This document shows positions 50,477 to 59,023 of a stretch of 64,000 nucleotides of DNA, one piece after another. The stretch spans positions 1 through 64,000 of the forward strand of contig JAHJVE010000007.1 of NCBI GenBank assembly GCA_018828385.1, written 5' to 3'. Position numbers and translations under genes: made by a program. The notes beneath the pieces are model-generated. The model saw only the letters and a list, made by a program, of their open reading frames with translations. It did not search any database and had not been told where the DNA came from. Each line of letters starts with the position of its first letter. The first letter of the stretch is position 1. Source of the DNA: Gammaproteobacteria bacterium. GTDB taxonomy: Bacteria; Pseudomonadota; Gammaproteobacteria; Burkholderiales; Rhodocyclaceae.

Positions 50477-53155
50477 CTATTCGTTTTCAGTCACAACACT
50501 CAACCTGTCAATCGCCTGACTGATCTCGCTAATCAGAGATTGTGCCTGGTCAGCATCGAAATCGGCTTGCCTTAGCAGTGCATCCAATTCTGTGGTGGAG
50601 TCCTGAATTTCCTTAAGCCCCAGCGTTCCTGAAACCCCCTTGAGCGCATGGACCAATTGCTGTGCAGCCACCAATTCTCTCTCACCTAAAAGCTGGGAAA
50701 CACGGATCATTGTGTCGCGCTGCCCGCCATAGAAGAGACGCAACAGTTTCAGGTATTTTTCCCCGTTTCCGCGCAACATTGTCAGCCCGCGGTTGACGTC
50801 AATTCCCGGCACAATGGCCAGACGGGCAAGTACATCCGCTCTTTGCATCGCCTCTACATCTGTATTAGCAATCAGTGAGGCGCTTTCCTCCGTCTGGCCA
50901 GATTCGGTTGTCGGTAACCATTTCAACAACGTGGCGTACATATCCTCGGGCACAACGGGCTTGGCTATGAAATCGTTCATGCCCACCTCCAGACAGGCAA
51001 CACGGTCTTCATCAAATGCATTGGCGGTCATGGCAAGAATCGGCTTCCTGTCCCAACCAGGCAAGAGACGAATGGCCTGAGTTGCTTCCAGTCCGTCCAT
51101 ATTAGGCATTTGAATGTCCATCAGGATCAAGTCATAGATGCCATTACGCACCTTCTCGATGGCAATGCACCCATCCTCTGCAACGTCAACGTCCAGCCCG
51201 ACACCGTTTAGCAACTCTGTAGCGACTTCGCGGTTAATCGCATTGTCTTCCGTCAGTAACAAACGTCGGCCTGCATGATGTTGACGCAAGGTTTTTTCGG
51301 CGTGAGCCGATGGTCTGCCCTCAGGTGGCATGACGCCGTGACCACGGCCCAACCAGACCGTAAACCAGAACACGCTCCCTTGGCCGGGGGTACTGTCGGC
51401 GCCAGCATCGCCGCCCATGATGCTGGCCAAACGTTTGGTGATGGCCAGTCCCAAGCCCGTGCCGCCGTATTTTCGGGTTGTACTCGCATCCGCTTGTTCA
51501 AATTCATGAAACAACTTGGCCAATTTATCAGGCGCGATACCGATCCCGGTATCCTGAACTTCGAAGCGCACGAATAATTTATCGTCCTTCTCTTCTAGCA
51601 AATTGGCCCGGAGACTGATCGTTCCCTGCTGGGTGAACTTAACAGCATTTCCCGCAAAATTCAGGAGCGCCTGGCGAACTCGGGTTACGTCACCACGCAG
51701 CCAGAGAGGAACGTGATCGCCATCGACCTCAACTATCAGTCCTTTACTTCGGGCGGATTCCGAAATCAGTGAGCGCACATGATCAAGAATCGCACCCAGG
51801 GCGAAATCCTGAGTCTCGAGCATCAGTTTACCGGCCTCTATTTTTGAGAGATCCAGAATGTCGTTGATGATGGAAAGCAGGTGCTGGGCCGCAATATCGA
51901 TTTTGCTCAGACGTTCGGCTTGCCCCACGCTGACGCCATCGCTGCGCAACAAGTGGGTCAAGCCAATGATGGCGTTCATTGGAGTGCGGATTTCGTGACT
52001 CATGTTGGCCAGAAAGGCGCTTTTTGCCTGTGTTGCAGCCATGGCTGCGTCAGCCTTTTCCGCAAGGCTGACGTTCAGGCGTTCGATCAGCAACTGAGAG
52101 TATGCAACCCAGGCCGCAACGATGATTGCGCAAAGGAGCAAGATGACCACAATCGGCGTCAGTGATTGCAGGATGCGCTGGCGTTCGGCATCCAGCGTTC
52201 CAGTCGGCACATGCGTCACCAGTCGCCAGACGTAATCTTTGCTCCCGACTACTGTTGTGTCCTTGCCAGCTGTGCTCCGGAAGAATTCCAAGCGGACAGA
52301 TTTCAGTGGATCAACGTTTTGCCAGGACCACAATCCATCAGCCAGCCAAGCCTTGCCGCTATCACCAGCGCTTATGGCAGCCCACGCCTCAGGATTCTTC
52401 CGTTCAAGCGTGGTCGATTGTCCGAGTGCGAAACCCCATTCGTCGGCGGCGACCAAACTGTGCAACCAGTAGCCTTCGCGATTCAGTATTTCCAATTGCC
52501 GGCCCTGCGGGCCTGCGGCCTTTTGCAGGGTATCAATCCATTTCTTGGCCAGATAATTGACTACCAAAATGCCTCGGCGTTGCCCCTCGTCGCCGAATAG
52601 CGGCACAGCAAAGCGCAGCATGGGCTTGTAGGGTCGTTCGATCTGCTCGTTTTCAATATTCAGATTGAGCGGGGATATGTATATCTTGCCTTTGGGCAGA
52701 ATCATGGTCGCGTTGTAGTAGGGGCGTTGTATCTTCTGCTGCAAGTCTGAATCGGCAACGCGTGTTGTTTTTCCATCGACCACATCGATGCGCAACTCTT
52801 CCTTGCCCTGCTCGTCAATCCAGCGAATTTGCGCAATGGTGGGATTGGCACTTAGATACACACCGAAGTTGTCTGCCAAGGCCGATAGATTGTCTGAGGA
52901 AGGCCTTTTCAGCAATTTGCGCAGGCGTGGCAACGATTCAAGAAAAGTGATGTCGGCTGCTGCATCATTCAAGCGGCCTTCGATTTCTTGAGAAGCTCTA
53001 TTCAGCGCCTGGCGTTCCTGTTCGGCAATTTGCTCATGCACATAGCGAAGTTGGGTTGTCGCAAAGAAATATCCTCCTGCACCAATGAGGGCGGCTAAGG
53101 GGAATAAGAGCAAAACAAAGACCCGAAACACTCGTTTGTAGTAATGGCGATCCAC
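50477..53155 (-). CDS. Hybrid histidine kinase with periplasmic cache-type sensor, receiver and Hpt domains
   Basis: This 892-aa protein has TM1 (about 10-32), a periplasmic dCache-like sensor (about 33-330), TM2 (about 331-352), HisKA ([16 protein letters not shown]), HATPase_c ([18 protein letters not shown]), a receiver ([10 protein letters not shown], phospho-Asp in [21 protein letters not shown]) and a C-terminal Hpt domain with His in [12 protein letters not shown]. It is a complete phosphorelay in one chain, ready to pass phosphate to a separate regulator. The signal is unknown. Its codon use is visibly less GC-biased than neighbouring genes, so it may be a later arrival. Confidence 0.9.
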   Translation of the reverse strand: MDRHYYKRVFRVFVLLLFPLAALIGAGGYFFATTQLRYVHEQIAEQERQALNRASQEIEGRLNDAAADITFLESLPRLRKLLKRPSSDNLSALADNFGVYLSANPTIAQIRWIDEQGKEELRIDVVDGKTTRVADSDLQQKIQRPYYNATMILPKGKIYISPLNLNIENEQIERPYKPMLRFAVPLFGDEGQRRGILVVNYLAKKWIDTLQKAAGPQGRQLEILNREGYWLHSLVAADEWGFALGQSTTLERKNPEAWAAISAGDSGKAWLADGLWSWQNVDPLKSVRLEFFRSTAGKDTTVVGSKDYVWRLVTHVPTGTLDAERQRILQSLTPIVVILLLCAIIVAAWVAYSQLLIERLNVSLAEKADAAMAATQAKSAFLANMSHEIRTPMNAIIGLTHLLRSDGVSVGQAERLSKIDIAAQHLLSIINDILDLSKIEAGKLMLETQDFALGAILDHVRSLISESARSKGLIVEVDGDHVPLWLRGDVTRVRQALLNFAGNAVKFTQQGTISLRANLLEEKDDKLFVRFEVQDTGIGIAPDKLAKLFHEFEQADASTTRKYGGTGLGLAITKRLASIMGGDAGADSTPGQGSVFWFTVWLGRGHGVMPPEGRPSAHAEKTLRQHHAGRRLLLTEDNAINREVATELLNGVGLDVDVAEDGCIAIEKVRNGIYDLILMDIQMPNMDGLEATQAIRLLPGWDRKPILAMTANAFDEDRVACLEVGMNDFIAKPVVPEDMYATLLKWLPTTESGQTEESASLIANTDVEAMQRADVLARLAIVPGIDVNRGLTMLRGNGEKYLKLLRLFYGGQRDTMIRVSQLLGERELVAAQQLVHALKGVSGTLGLKEIQDSTTELDALLRQADFDADQAQSLISEISQAIDRLSVVTENE

Positions 53156-53540
53156 AATGCCTCCCTATCATCAGCGCTCGCGGGCTATTCAAAAAATGAA
53201 TGAATTGCAAGAGCCTCGCTCTATGACAGAGTGCGCTTACGCCTTCTCGGGGTCAATCTCCCCCGCATAAGTCGACGCGTGCAGCTCTGCAAAAAATAAG
53301 TTGCCATTCAGCATCAAATGGTGACTCGGCAGAAATAAGCAAAAGCCAGCCGTTCAACCGTCTTTCGATTCCCTCACACCAACGCCTATTGCTCGTAAGC
53401 ACTGAACTCCTTCCGAACCCCGCTGTCGCAGGCCTTATGCAGGTGGAAAACCGGTCGCTCAGCGCCTAAAATGGGCGCTCGGGCCAGCCAGCCGCTTTTG
53501 CCAGCCAACCTCTAGCTTCCAACCATTTCCGGAGAATGCA
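53156..53540. other. Intergenic region upstream of the bacterioferritin operon
   Basis: About 385 bp between the divergent hybrid kinase and bfr genes. It is AT-richer at its left end, shows no supported gene and no clear Fur box, and has a CCAGCCAGCC pair near the bfr start and a lone AGCCAGCCG at about 53344. Promoters for both flanking genes must lie here, but none is clear enough to mark. Confidence 0.5.
53483..53510 (+). repeat. CCAGCCAGCC direct repeat before bfr
   Basis: GCCAGCCAGCCG (53483-53494) and GCCAGCCAACC (53500-53510) lie 31-58 bp upstream of the first bacterioferritin ATG. Confidence 0.7.
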
Positions 53541-54026
53541 ATGAAGGGCGACAAGAAAATCATCGACATCCTGAATGACCTGCTGACTGGCGAACTGACG
53601 GCTGTCGATCAGTACCTGATCCACGGCGAGATGTATGCCGACATGGGCTTGAACGAGTTGTCCGAGAAATCCATCCACGAGTCCGATCACGAGCGTCAGC
53701 ATGCCCGCGCCCTGATCCAGCGCATTCTCTTCCTCGAAGGCAAGCCGGACCTCGGCAAGCGTGACACGCTGAAGATCGGCAAGACGGTGCCGGAGATGCT
53801 GAAGTCCGACCTGGCCGTCGAATACAAGGTGGATGGCGACCTCAAGAAGGCGATGGCGGCCTGCGAGAAGGCCCAGGATTATGTCAGCCGCGACCTGCTC
53901 GGCGTCCAGCTCGAGGATACCGAAATGGACCACGCTTATTTCCTCGAAAAGCAGCTCAGACTGATCGATCTGGTCGGCCTGCCCAATTACCTGCAGAGCC
54001 AGATGGGCTCGAGCAAGCCGGCGTAA
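53541..54026 (+). CDS. bfrB: Bacterioferritin subunit with ferroxidase site, no haem ligand
   Basis: This 161-aa bacterioferritin forms 24-mer iron-storage shells. Using E. coli Bfr numbering, the di-iron ferroxidase residues are kept (Glu18, Glu51 and His54 in HESDHERQH, Glu127 and His130 in TEMDH, with the Glu of AVEYK near 94). Met52, the haem ligand, is Arg (HERQH). It pairs with the next gene, whose pattern is the reverse. The symbol letter is arbitrary. GGAGAATGCA precedes the ATG. The gap to the second gene is 12 bp. Confidence 0.92.
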   Translation: MKGDKKIIDILNDLLTGELTAVDQYLIHGEMYADMGLNELSEKSIHESDHERQHARALIQRILFLEGKPDLGKRDTLKIGKTVPEMLKSDLAVEYKVDGDLKKAMAACEKAQDYVSRDLLGVQLEDTEMDHAYFLEKQLRLIDLVGLPNYLQSQMGSSKPA

Positions 54027-54038
54027 GGAGCGACGACG

Positions 54039-54521
54039 ATGAAAGGCGACAAGAAAGTCATCGAAGCCCTCAACAAGGTGCTCAAGAACGAGCTGACTTC
54101 GATCAACCAGTATTTCCTGCATGCCCGGATGTTCCGCAACTGGGGGCTGGAAAAGCTCAACGACTACCAGTACAAGCAGTCGATCCGCGTCATGAAGGAG
54201 GCCGACGAGATCATCGAGCGGGTGCTTTTCCTCGAAGGCCTGCCCAACCTGCAAAATCTCGGCAAGTTGCTGATCGGCGAGCATGTCGTCGAATGTCTGG
54301 CCGGCGATCTCAAGTACGAACGCGAAATCCAGCGGCCGTTGCTGGTCGAAAGCATCGCTTTGTGCGAGGAACTGCAGGATTACGTCAGCCGCGACCTGCT
54401 CGAGGAACTGCTCGAACATTGCGAAGAGGCCATCGACTGGCTGGAAACGCAGCAGACGCTGATCAAGGATGTGACGCTGCCGAACTACCTGCAGGCGCAC
54501 ATGGAGCCGGGCGAAGGCTAG
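54039..54521 (+). CDS. bfrA: Bacterioferritin subunit with haem ligand, ferroxidase site lost
   Basis: This 160-aa bacterioferritin paralogue keeps Met52 ([10 protein letters not shown]), the axial haem ligand at the dimer interface, but ferroxidase residues Glu51, His54 and His130 are replaced by Val, Glu and Ala ([16 protein letters not shown]). It would not oxidise iron itself but could bring haem into mixed shells for electron transfer during iron release, with Bfd as donor. Cotranscribed with the ferroxidase-type subunit and followed by a terminator. The symbol letter is arbitrary. Confidence 0.92.
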   Translation: MKGDKKVIEALNKVLKNELTSINQYFLHARMFRNWGLEKLNDYQYKQSIRVMKEADEIIERVLFLEGLPNLQNLGKLLIGEHVVECLAGDLKYEREIQRPLLVESIALCEELQDYVSRDLLEELLEHCEEAIDWLETQQTLIKDVTLPNYLQAHMEPGEG

Positions 54522-54546
54522 GCTTTTCGGACATCGAACCCGCCAA

Positions 54547-54574
54547 AAGCCGCAGCCTGCCTGCGGCTTTTTCG
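54547..54574 (+). terminator. Rho-independent terminator after the bfr pair
   Basis: AAGCCGCAG (54547-54555) pairs with CTGCGGCTT (54561-54569), followed by a T-run. It lies 26 bp after the second bfr stop codon. Confidence 0.9.
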
Positions 54575-54677
54575 TTTCCGCCCATACTGGCTCGCGAATT
54601 GCTCACCTTCTATATCGACGCTGTCGTTTGTCGCAAACACGACACACCGTTTGACCTGGCGGTGAAAATGTTAGTTG

Positions 54678-54714
54678 TTGACAACAATTCTCAATTGCGT
54701 AAGATGAGAATTGT
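54678..54714 (+). promoter_or_regulatory. Promoter with Fur-type inverted repeat before bfd
   Basis: -35 TTGACA (54678-54683), 16-bp spacer, -10 TAAGAT (54700-54705). A perfect 10-bp inverted repeat ACAATTCTCA (54684-54693) / TGAGAATTGT (54705-54714) overlaps the -10 and resembles Fur half-sites (ATTCTCA/TGAGAAT). Iron repression of bfd, and perhaps feoBA, is inferred. Confidence 0.75.
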
Positions 54715-54744
54715 TCGCATTAAACGCAATTGAGGAGGCAGTTC

Positions 54745-54948
54745 ATGTACGTCTGCGTCTGCAAGGCAGTCACCGACCGTCAGATTCACGAAGCCGCCCG
54801 CGGCGGCGCCCGTACCCTGGGCGACCTGCGGCGCGAGCTCGGCGTCACCATGGATTGCGGCCGTTGCGCCTCCTGCGCCCACGAATGCTTGAAGGAGGCG
54901 CGTCAGTGTGATGCCCATGCCAGCGCCTGCCTTCCGCTCGCCGCCTGA
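54745..54948 (+). CDS. bfd: Bacterioferritin-associated ferredoxin Bfd
   Basis: This 67-aa [2Fe-2S] ferredoxin reduces the haem of bacterioferritin to release stored iron under iron limitation. The four Cys ligands follow the Bfd spacing: CVC near the N-terminus (YVCVCKAVTD) and CGRCASC in the middle (TMDCGRCASCAHEC). The C-terminal tail carries extra Cys and His. TGAGGAGGCAGTTC precedes the ATG at 54745; the frame from 54730 would start before the ribosome site. Its Fur-controlled promoter next to the bfr pair fits the release role. Confidence 0.93.
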   Translation: MYVCVCKAVTDRQIHEAARGGARTLGDLRRELGVTMDCGRCASCAHECLKEARQCDAHASACLPLAA

Positions 54949-54954
54949 GCCTGG

Positions 54955-54992
54955 ATTTCGATTTTGCGCGAAATTTCCGGTCGACCGTAGCA
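54955..54992 (-). repeat. Dispersed bipartite element, copy 16 (reverse, intergenic)
   Basis: On the minus strand TGCTACGGTCGACCGG, AAATTT, CGCGC, AAAATCGAAAT. It begins 6 bp after the bfd stop. The core holds the palindrome GGTCGACC. Confidence 0.9.
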
Positions 54993-55086
54993 TTCACCCG
55001 GCCAAAACTTGCCCTGGATCAGCAAACCCCTTTTCAAACCGGCGTAGAGTGACGGTCTCCCCGGCAAGACCAGAAATCCTTTAAAC

Positions 55087-57036
55087 GTGACCACCTCCGC
55101 CTCTGCCGCCAACGCCATCCTGCTCGTCGGCCATCCCAACGTCGGCAAATCCGTCCTCTTTCACCGCCTGACCGGCGCTTACGTCAACGTTTCGAACTAC
55201 CCCGGCACCACCGTCGAAGTCACCCGCGCCAGCGCCCGTTTCGACCGCGAGGCGATGCTCCTCGACACCCCCGGCGTACTCGCCCTGCCCTCGCGCAGCG
55301 ATGACGAACGGGCGACGATGCGCGCCCTGCTCAACGAATCCTCGCGCTGCCTCGTCCAGGTCGGCGATGCCAAGAACCTGCGCCGCACGCTGACTTTGAC
55401 CGCCCTGCTGGCCGAACTTGGCGTGCCCATGGTGCTGGCGCTGAACATGCACGACGAGGCCGCAGCGCGCGGCGTCGTTGTCGATACCGCGGCGCTCTCC
55501 GAAGAACTTGGCATCCCCGTGCTGGCCACCGTCGCCACCGGCGGCGAAGGCATCGGCGAACTGACTCACGGCCTCGGTCACGCCCGACCCGCCGAAGCGC
55601 TGCTGCGCTACGACCCGGAAATCGAGGCCGACATCGCCGCCATGGCCGAGGCCATCACCCGCCTCGCCCCGCATCCGCAACTGGCGGCGCGCGGACTGGC
55701 GATTCTTTATCTTGGCGGCGATTCGGTGGTCGCCGACTGGCTGATCGAGCACGCCGGCGACTCCCACGGTCAACTGGAAAAAGTGCGCAAAAACGCAGTC
55801 GACCGTAGCGATGGCGACCTCCCCGCCCTGCTCGCCCGCGAACGCACCGAAGCGGCCGATGCGCTGGCCGCCAGCGTCATCCAGCGCGCCGTCAAGAGCA
55901 GCCCGCTGCTCTCGCAACGCCTCGGCCAGTACGTCGTACATCCCGTCTGGGGCGGGCCCATCCTGCTCGGCGTGCTCTACGCCGTCTATCAATTCGTCGG
56001 CGTTTTCGGCGCCACGGTACTCGTCGGGCTACTCGAAAAAGACCTGTTCGAAGGCATACTCAATCCCGCCTTCACCACGCTGGTCGGCGCCCTGGCCGGC
56101 CCAGGCTGGCTGCAGGACTTGCTGGTCGGCCAGTACGGCCTGTGGTCCATGGGCATGACCTACGCGCTGGCGCTCATCCTGCCCATCGTCACCACCTTCT
56201 TCTTCGCCTTCGGCGTGCTTGAGGACTCCGGCTACCTTCCCCGCCTGACGGTCATCGCCAACCGGCTGTTTTCGCTGATCGGCCTCAACGGCCGCGCGGT
56301 TTTGCCGATGGTCCTCGGCCTCGGCTGCGTGACGATGGCGACGCTGACGACGCGCATCCTGCACAGCCCGCGCGAACGGCTGATCACCATCTTCCTGCTC
56401 GCCCTGGCCATCCCGTGCTCGGCGCAACTCGGCGTCGTGCTCGGCATGCTCGGTGGCGTGTCATTCACCGCCGTCCTCGTCTGGGCGCTGGCCATGGTCG
56501 CCGTCCTGCTGCTCTCCGGCTTCCTCGCCGCCAGGCTCATTCCCGGCCGGCGCATCCCGCTCGTCACCGAACTACCGCCGATGCGCCTGCCGATCTTCGC
56601 CAACGTGCTCAAGAAAACCGGCGGCCGGCTCAAGTGGTACCTCATCGAAGTCATCCCGCTCTTTTTGCTCGGCACCTTCATCATGTTCGCGCTCGACAAA
56701 AGCGGCGCGCTGCCCGCCATCATCGAAGCCGGCGAGCCGCTCGTCTCCGGCTGGCTCGGCCTGCCCAAGGAAGCCTCGGCCGCCTTCGTCATGGGCTTCC
56801 TGCGCCGCGACTTCGGCGCCACCGGCCTGTTCGCCATGGCCCACAGCCTGAGCCCGATTCAGGCGGTGGTCGGGATGATCACCATCACCCTGTTCATCCC
56901 CTGCTTCGCCAGCCTCATGATGATGATCAAGGAACAAGGCACCAAGATCGCCCTCGGCATGGTCGCCATCATCGTCCCCTTCGCCTTCTTCGTCGGCGGC
57001 CTGTTCAACCTCCTCCTCCGCGCCGTCTGGTCATGA
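55087..57036 (+). CDS. feoB: Ferrous iron transporter FeoB
   Basis: This 649-aa inner-membrane Fe(2+) transporter has an N-terminal G domain: G1 GHPNVGKSVLFHRL, G2 region YPGTTVEVTRA, G3 LLDTPGV, G4 LNMHDEA, then a helical domain and the membrane part with two Gate domains (GVLEDSGYLPRLTVIANRLF, LGLGCVTMATLTTRIL with the conserved Cys, and GFLRRDFGATGLF). It is shorter than E. coli FeoB (773 aa) but intact. The start is GTG at 55087. It overlaps feoA by 4 bp. A paired, convergent copy of the dispersed element lies at codons about 226-240. Confidence 0.93.
   Translation: MTTSASAANAILLVGHPNVGKSVLFHRLTGAYVNVSNYPGTTVEVTRASARFDREAMLLDTPGVLALPSRSDDERATMRALLNESSRCLVQVGDAKNLRRTLTLTALLAELGVPMVLALNMHDEAAARGVVVDTAALSEELGIPVLATVATGGEGIGELTHGLGHARPAEALLRYDPEIEADIAAMAEAITRLAPHPQLAARGLAILYLGGDSVVADWLIEHAGDSHGQLEKVRKNAVDRSDGDLPALLARERTEAADALAASVIQRAVKSSPLLSQRLGQYVVHPVWGGPILLGVLYAVYQFVGVFGATVLVGLLEKDLFEGILNPAFTTLVGALAGPGWLQDLLVGQYGLWSMGMTYALALILPIVTTFFFAFGVLEDSGYLPRLTVIANRLFSLIGLNGRAVLPMVLGLGCVTMATLTTRILHSPRERLITIFLLALAIPCSAQLGVVLGMLGGVSFTAVLVWALAMVAVLLLSGFLAARLIPGRRIPLVTELPPMRLPIFANVLKKTGGRLKWYLIEVIPLFLLGTFIMFALDKSGALPAIIEAGEPLVSGWLGLPKEASAAFVMGFLRRDFGATGLFAMAHSLSPIQAVVGMITITLFIPCFASLMMMIKEQGTKIALGMVAIIVPFAFFVGGLFNLLLRAVWS
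55763..55809. repeat. Dispersed element, convergent double copy 17/18 inside feoB (degenerate)
   Basis: A forward CCACGGTCAACTGG, AAAAA, GTGCGC, AAAAACG is followed immediately by a reverse CAGTCGACCGTAGCG, giving an inverted pair sharing the A/T tracts. It encodes SHGQLEKVRKNAVDRS in the linker between the helical domain and the membrane domain of FeoB. Confidence 0.55.
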
Positions 57037-57290
57037 GCCCCGCCCACGAAGCCCGCCTTCCCCTCGCCTTCATCCCGCCCGGCAGCGAAGTCCGCCTCGC
57101 CGGCCTGGGCGAGGAAATCGACCCGCTGCAGCGTGAGCAACTGACCGCCTACGGGCTGGCCATCGGGCGCAGCATCCGGCTGCTGCAGCAACGGCCGATG
57201 ACGGTGATTCTCGCCGACGAGGTGGAATTGGCGCTGGAGCACGCGGTAGCACGGCATATCTGGGTGGAGAAGTTGCCGGCGGTTGCCTGA
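57033..57290 (+). CDS. feoA: FeoA-domain protein
   Basis: This 85-aa SH3-like FeoA domain (IPPGSEVRLAGLGEEIDPLQREQLTAYGLAIGRSIRLLQQRPMTVILADEVELALEHAVARHIWVE; key parts LAYGLAIG-like TAYGLAIGRSI and DEVELALEHAVARHIWV). FeoA binds and stimulates FeoB. The order here is feoB then feoA, reversed from E. coli, with an ATGA overlap. The longer plus-strand frame from 56415 reads over feoB out of frame and is rejected. Confidence 0.9.
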   Translation: MSPAHEARLPLAFIPPGSEVRLAGLGEEIDPLQREQLTAYGLAIGRSIRLLQQRPMTVILADEVELALEHAVARHIWVEKLPAVA

Positions 57291-57330
57291 TTTTGCTTGG
57301 GGTTCCGGTTATTTGGCGATTTCCCGGTTA

Positions 57331-57540
57331 GTTGGCTTGGGGTTCCGCCCTGCTGGCGGGCATACTTTCTTTTGCTTCGCCAAAAGAAAGTAGCCAAAGA
57401 AAAGGCGACCCCAAGGTCGGCGCCCCTTCGGGGTTCCTTGCGCTACTCGGCAGGCCGGGCGGCTGCGGAACTCGGGCTACGCCCTCAAACAGTCCTCGCC
57501 GAAGGCCCCCGGCCCGCCTGCGTTGCTCAGCGCCTCTCAT
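57331..57540. repeat. Left arm of a long inverted repeat
   Basis: This arm is about 210 bp and contains TTTCTTTTGCTTCGCC, AAAGAAAGTAGCC, AAAAGGCGACCCC, CGGGTTCCTTGCGCTACTCGG-like parts and CTCAAACAGTCCTCGCC. It matches the reverse complement of 57711-57925 over most of its length, roughly 75-80% by eye. The frames it opens (SFASPKES, LRCSAP) are recurrent spurious peptides in GC-rich proteobacteria as I recall, and are not annotated as genes. Confidence 0.8.
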
Positions 57541-57590
57541 GGGGACCCGAAAGGCGTCCACGGGCAACCGGTTTGCCGAAAAAAATGATT

Positions 57591-57627
57591 CCTACGGTCA
57601 ACCGGGGAAAAAGCCCAAAAATGAAAT
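57591..57627 (+). repeat. Dispersed bipartite element, copy 19 (forward, in inverted-repeat spacer)
   Basis: CCTACGGTCAACCGGGG, AAAAA, GCCC, AAAAATGAAAT. It sits in the 170-bp spacer between the arms of the long inverted repeat. Confidence 0.9.
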
Positions 57628-57710
57628 CCGCTGGTCGTTCGTGGACGCCTCGCTCCTCCCCCTGACAGGGGGAGGCCGGGAGGGGGTTTGGTTTCCGGGC
57701 CCCTTGGAAG

Positions 57711-57925
57711 GTGCCGAGCAACGCAGGGTCTGGCGGAAAAGGGGCGAGGACTGTCTGAGGGCGAAGCCCGAGTTCCGCAGCCCCCGCCAGTCCCGAGTAG
57801 CGCAGGGAACCCGCGCAGCGGGCACCGACCCAGGGTCGCCTTTTCTTTGCTTACTTTCTTTTGGCGAAGCAAAAGAAAGTAAGCCGCCCCGCAAGGGCGG
57901 AACCCCCTGCCAACTACCCTAACCC
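57711..57925. repeat. Right arm of a long inverted repeat
   Basis: This is the inverted counterpart of 57331-57540. It includes GGCGAGGACTGTCTGAGGG, GAACTCGGGCTT read on the minus strand, GGTCGCCTTTTCTTTGC and CTTTCTTTTGGCGAAGC. Together the arms could form a large hairpin in RNA read from either side; the convergent genes feoA and selD flank it. It probably derives from two repeat-family insertions in opposite orientation. Confidence 0.8.
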
Positions 57926-57944
57926 CAGCCGAGGCAAAGCCCTA

Positions 57945-58991
57945 TCAAACAACATCAATCCCCACCTCGCCCTCACCAATTTCCCCAATCACCGAAACAT
58001 GCGAGAACCCCTGTTGCAGGAACAGCGACAACACTTCCGTCACCGTTTCAGCCGTGCATGAAACGAGCAGTCCCCCCGAGGTTTGCGGGTCGGTGATCAG
58101 CGTTTTGGCGGCTGCATCGAGGGTAGGCGCCAACGTCACGCCTTCACCGTAGCTGGCCCAGTTGCGTCCCGAGGCGCCGGTCATGTGGCCGGCATCGACA
58201 AATTCGCGGGCACGGGGGAGCAGCGGCAGGTCGGCGTAATTAACCGTGGCGCGCACATTGCTGCCCTTGCACACTTCAAGCAGATGGCCGGCCAGGCCGA
58301 AGCCGGTGACATCGGTGACGGCATGGACGCCTTCGAGACAGGCCAGCATCGGCCCTGGCGTATTGAGCTGGGTGGTGGTGTCGACCATGGCGTCGTAATC
58401 GCTGGCGTGGAGCAGGTCTTTCTTGAGCGCGGCGCTATAGACGCCGACGCCGAGCTGCTTGCCAAGGATCAGTTTGTCGCCCGGTTTGGCGCCGCTGTTG
58501 CGCTTGAGATGCGCCGGATTGACGATGCCGATGGCGACCAGGCCGTAAATCGGTTCGACCGAGTCGATGGTGTGGCCGCCGGCAATCGGAATGCAGGCGG
58601 CGCGGCAGACGGCTTCGCCACCTTGCAGAATCTTGCCGATGGTTTCCAGCGGCAGGGTGTTGACCGGCATGCCGACGATGGCCAGCGCGAAGAGCGGCGT
58701 GCCGCCCATGGCGTAGACGTCGGAAATGGCGTTGGTGGCGGCGATGCGGCCGAAATCGTAGGGGTCGTCGACAATCGGCATGAAGAAATCGGTGGTCGCG
58801 ACGATGGCCTGCTGCGGGTTGATCTGATAAACCGCCGCGTCGTCGCTGGTCTCGGTGCCGACCAGGAGTTGCGGCGGAATGATGCCCGACGGGGCGCCAG
58901 CCAGAATTTGCTGGAGGACGGCGGGCGCGATCTTGCAGCCGCAGCCACCGCCATGGGAAAGCTGGGTCAATCTGATTTTTTCTTCAGGCAC
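57945..58991 (-). CDS. selD: Selenide, water dikinase SelD
   Basis: This 348-aa ATP-dependent enzyme makes selenophosphate for selenocysteine and selenouridine. Signatures are the catalytic HGGGCGCKI loop near residue 13-21 (Cys form, not Sec), DDAAVYQI, TTDFFMPIVDDPYDFGRIAATNAISDVYAMGG, GGHTID, and DPQTSGGLL near the C-terminus. It is the last gene of the minus-strand run from copZ; the gap is 32 bp. The partners selA and selB are not in the window. Confidence 0.95.
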   Translation of the reverse strand: MPEEKIRLTQLSHGGGCGCKIAPAVLQQILAGAPSGIIPPQLLVGTETSDDAAVYQINPQQAIVATTDFFMPIVDDPYDFGRIAATNAISDVYAMGGTPLFALAIVGMPVNTLPLETIGKILQGGEAVCRAACIPIAGGHTIDSVEPIYGLVAIGIVNPAHLKRNSGAKPGDKLILGKQLGVGVYSAALKKDLLHASDYDAMVDTTTQLNTPGPMLACLEGVHAVTDVTGFGLAGHLLEVCKGSNVRATVNYADLPLLPRAREFVDAGHMTGASGRNWASYGEGVTLAPTLDAAAKTLITDPQTSGGLLVSCTAETVTEVLSLFLQQGFSHVSVIGEIGEGEVGIDVV

Positions 58992-59023
58992 GGCTGTTCT
59001 CTCGAAATACTGTTGTTTGATTT

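Noticed and set aside
8352-53510. CRISPR array from repeated CCAGCCAG blocks
   Set aside because: The blocks come as single pairs with short gaps at separate loci; there is no regular spacer array and no cas gene.
55087-57036. FeoB truncated because shorter than E. coli FeoB
   Set aside because: G domain, gate motifs and C-terminus are all present; it falls in the known range for shorter FeoB proteins.
57328-57922. Several frames of 60-196 aa in the inverted repeat
   Set aside because: The same spurious peptides arise from both arms and they lack ribosome sites; this is repeat sequence, not genes.
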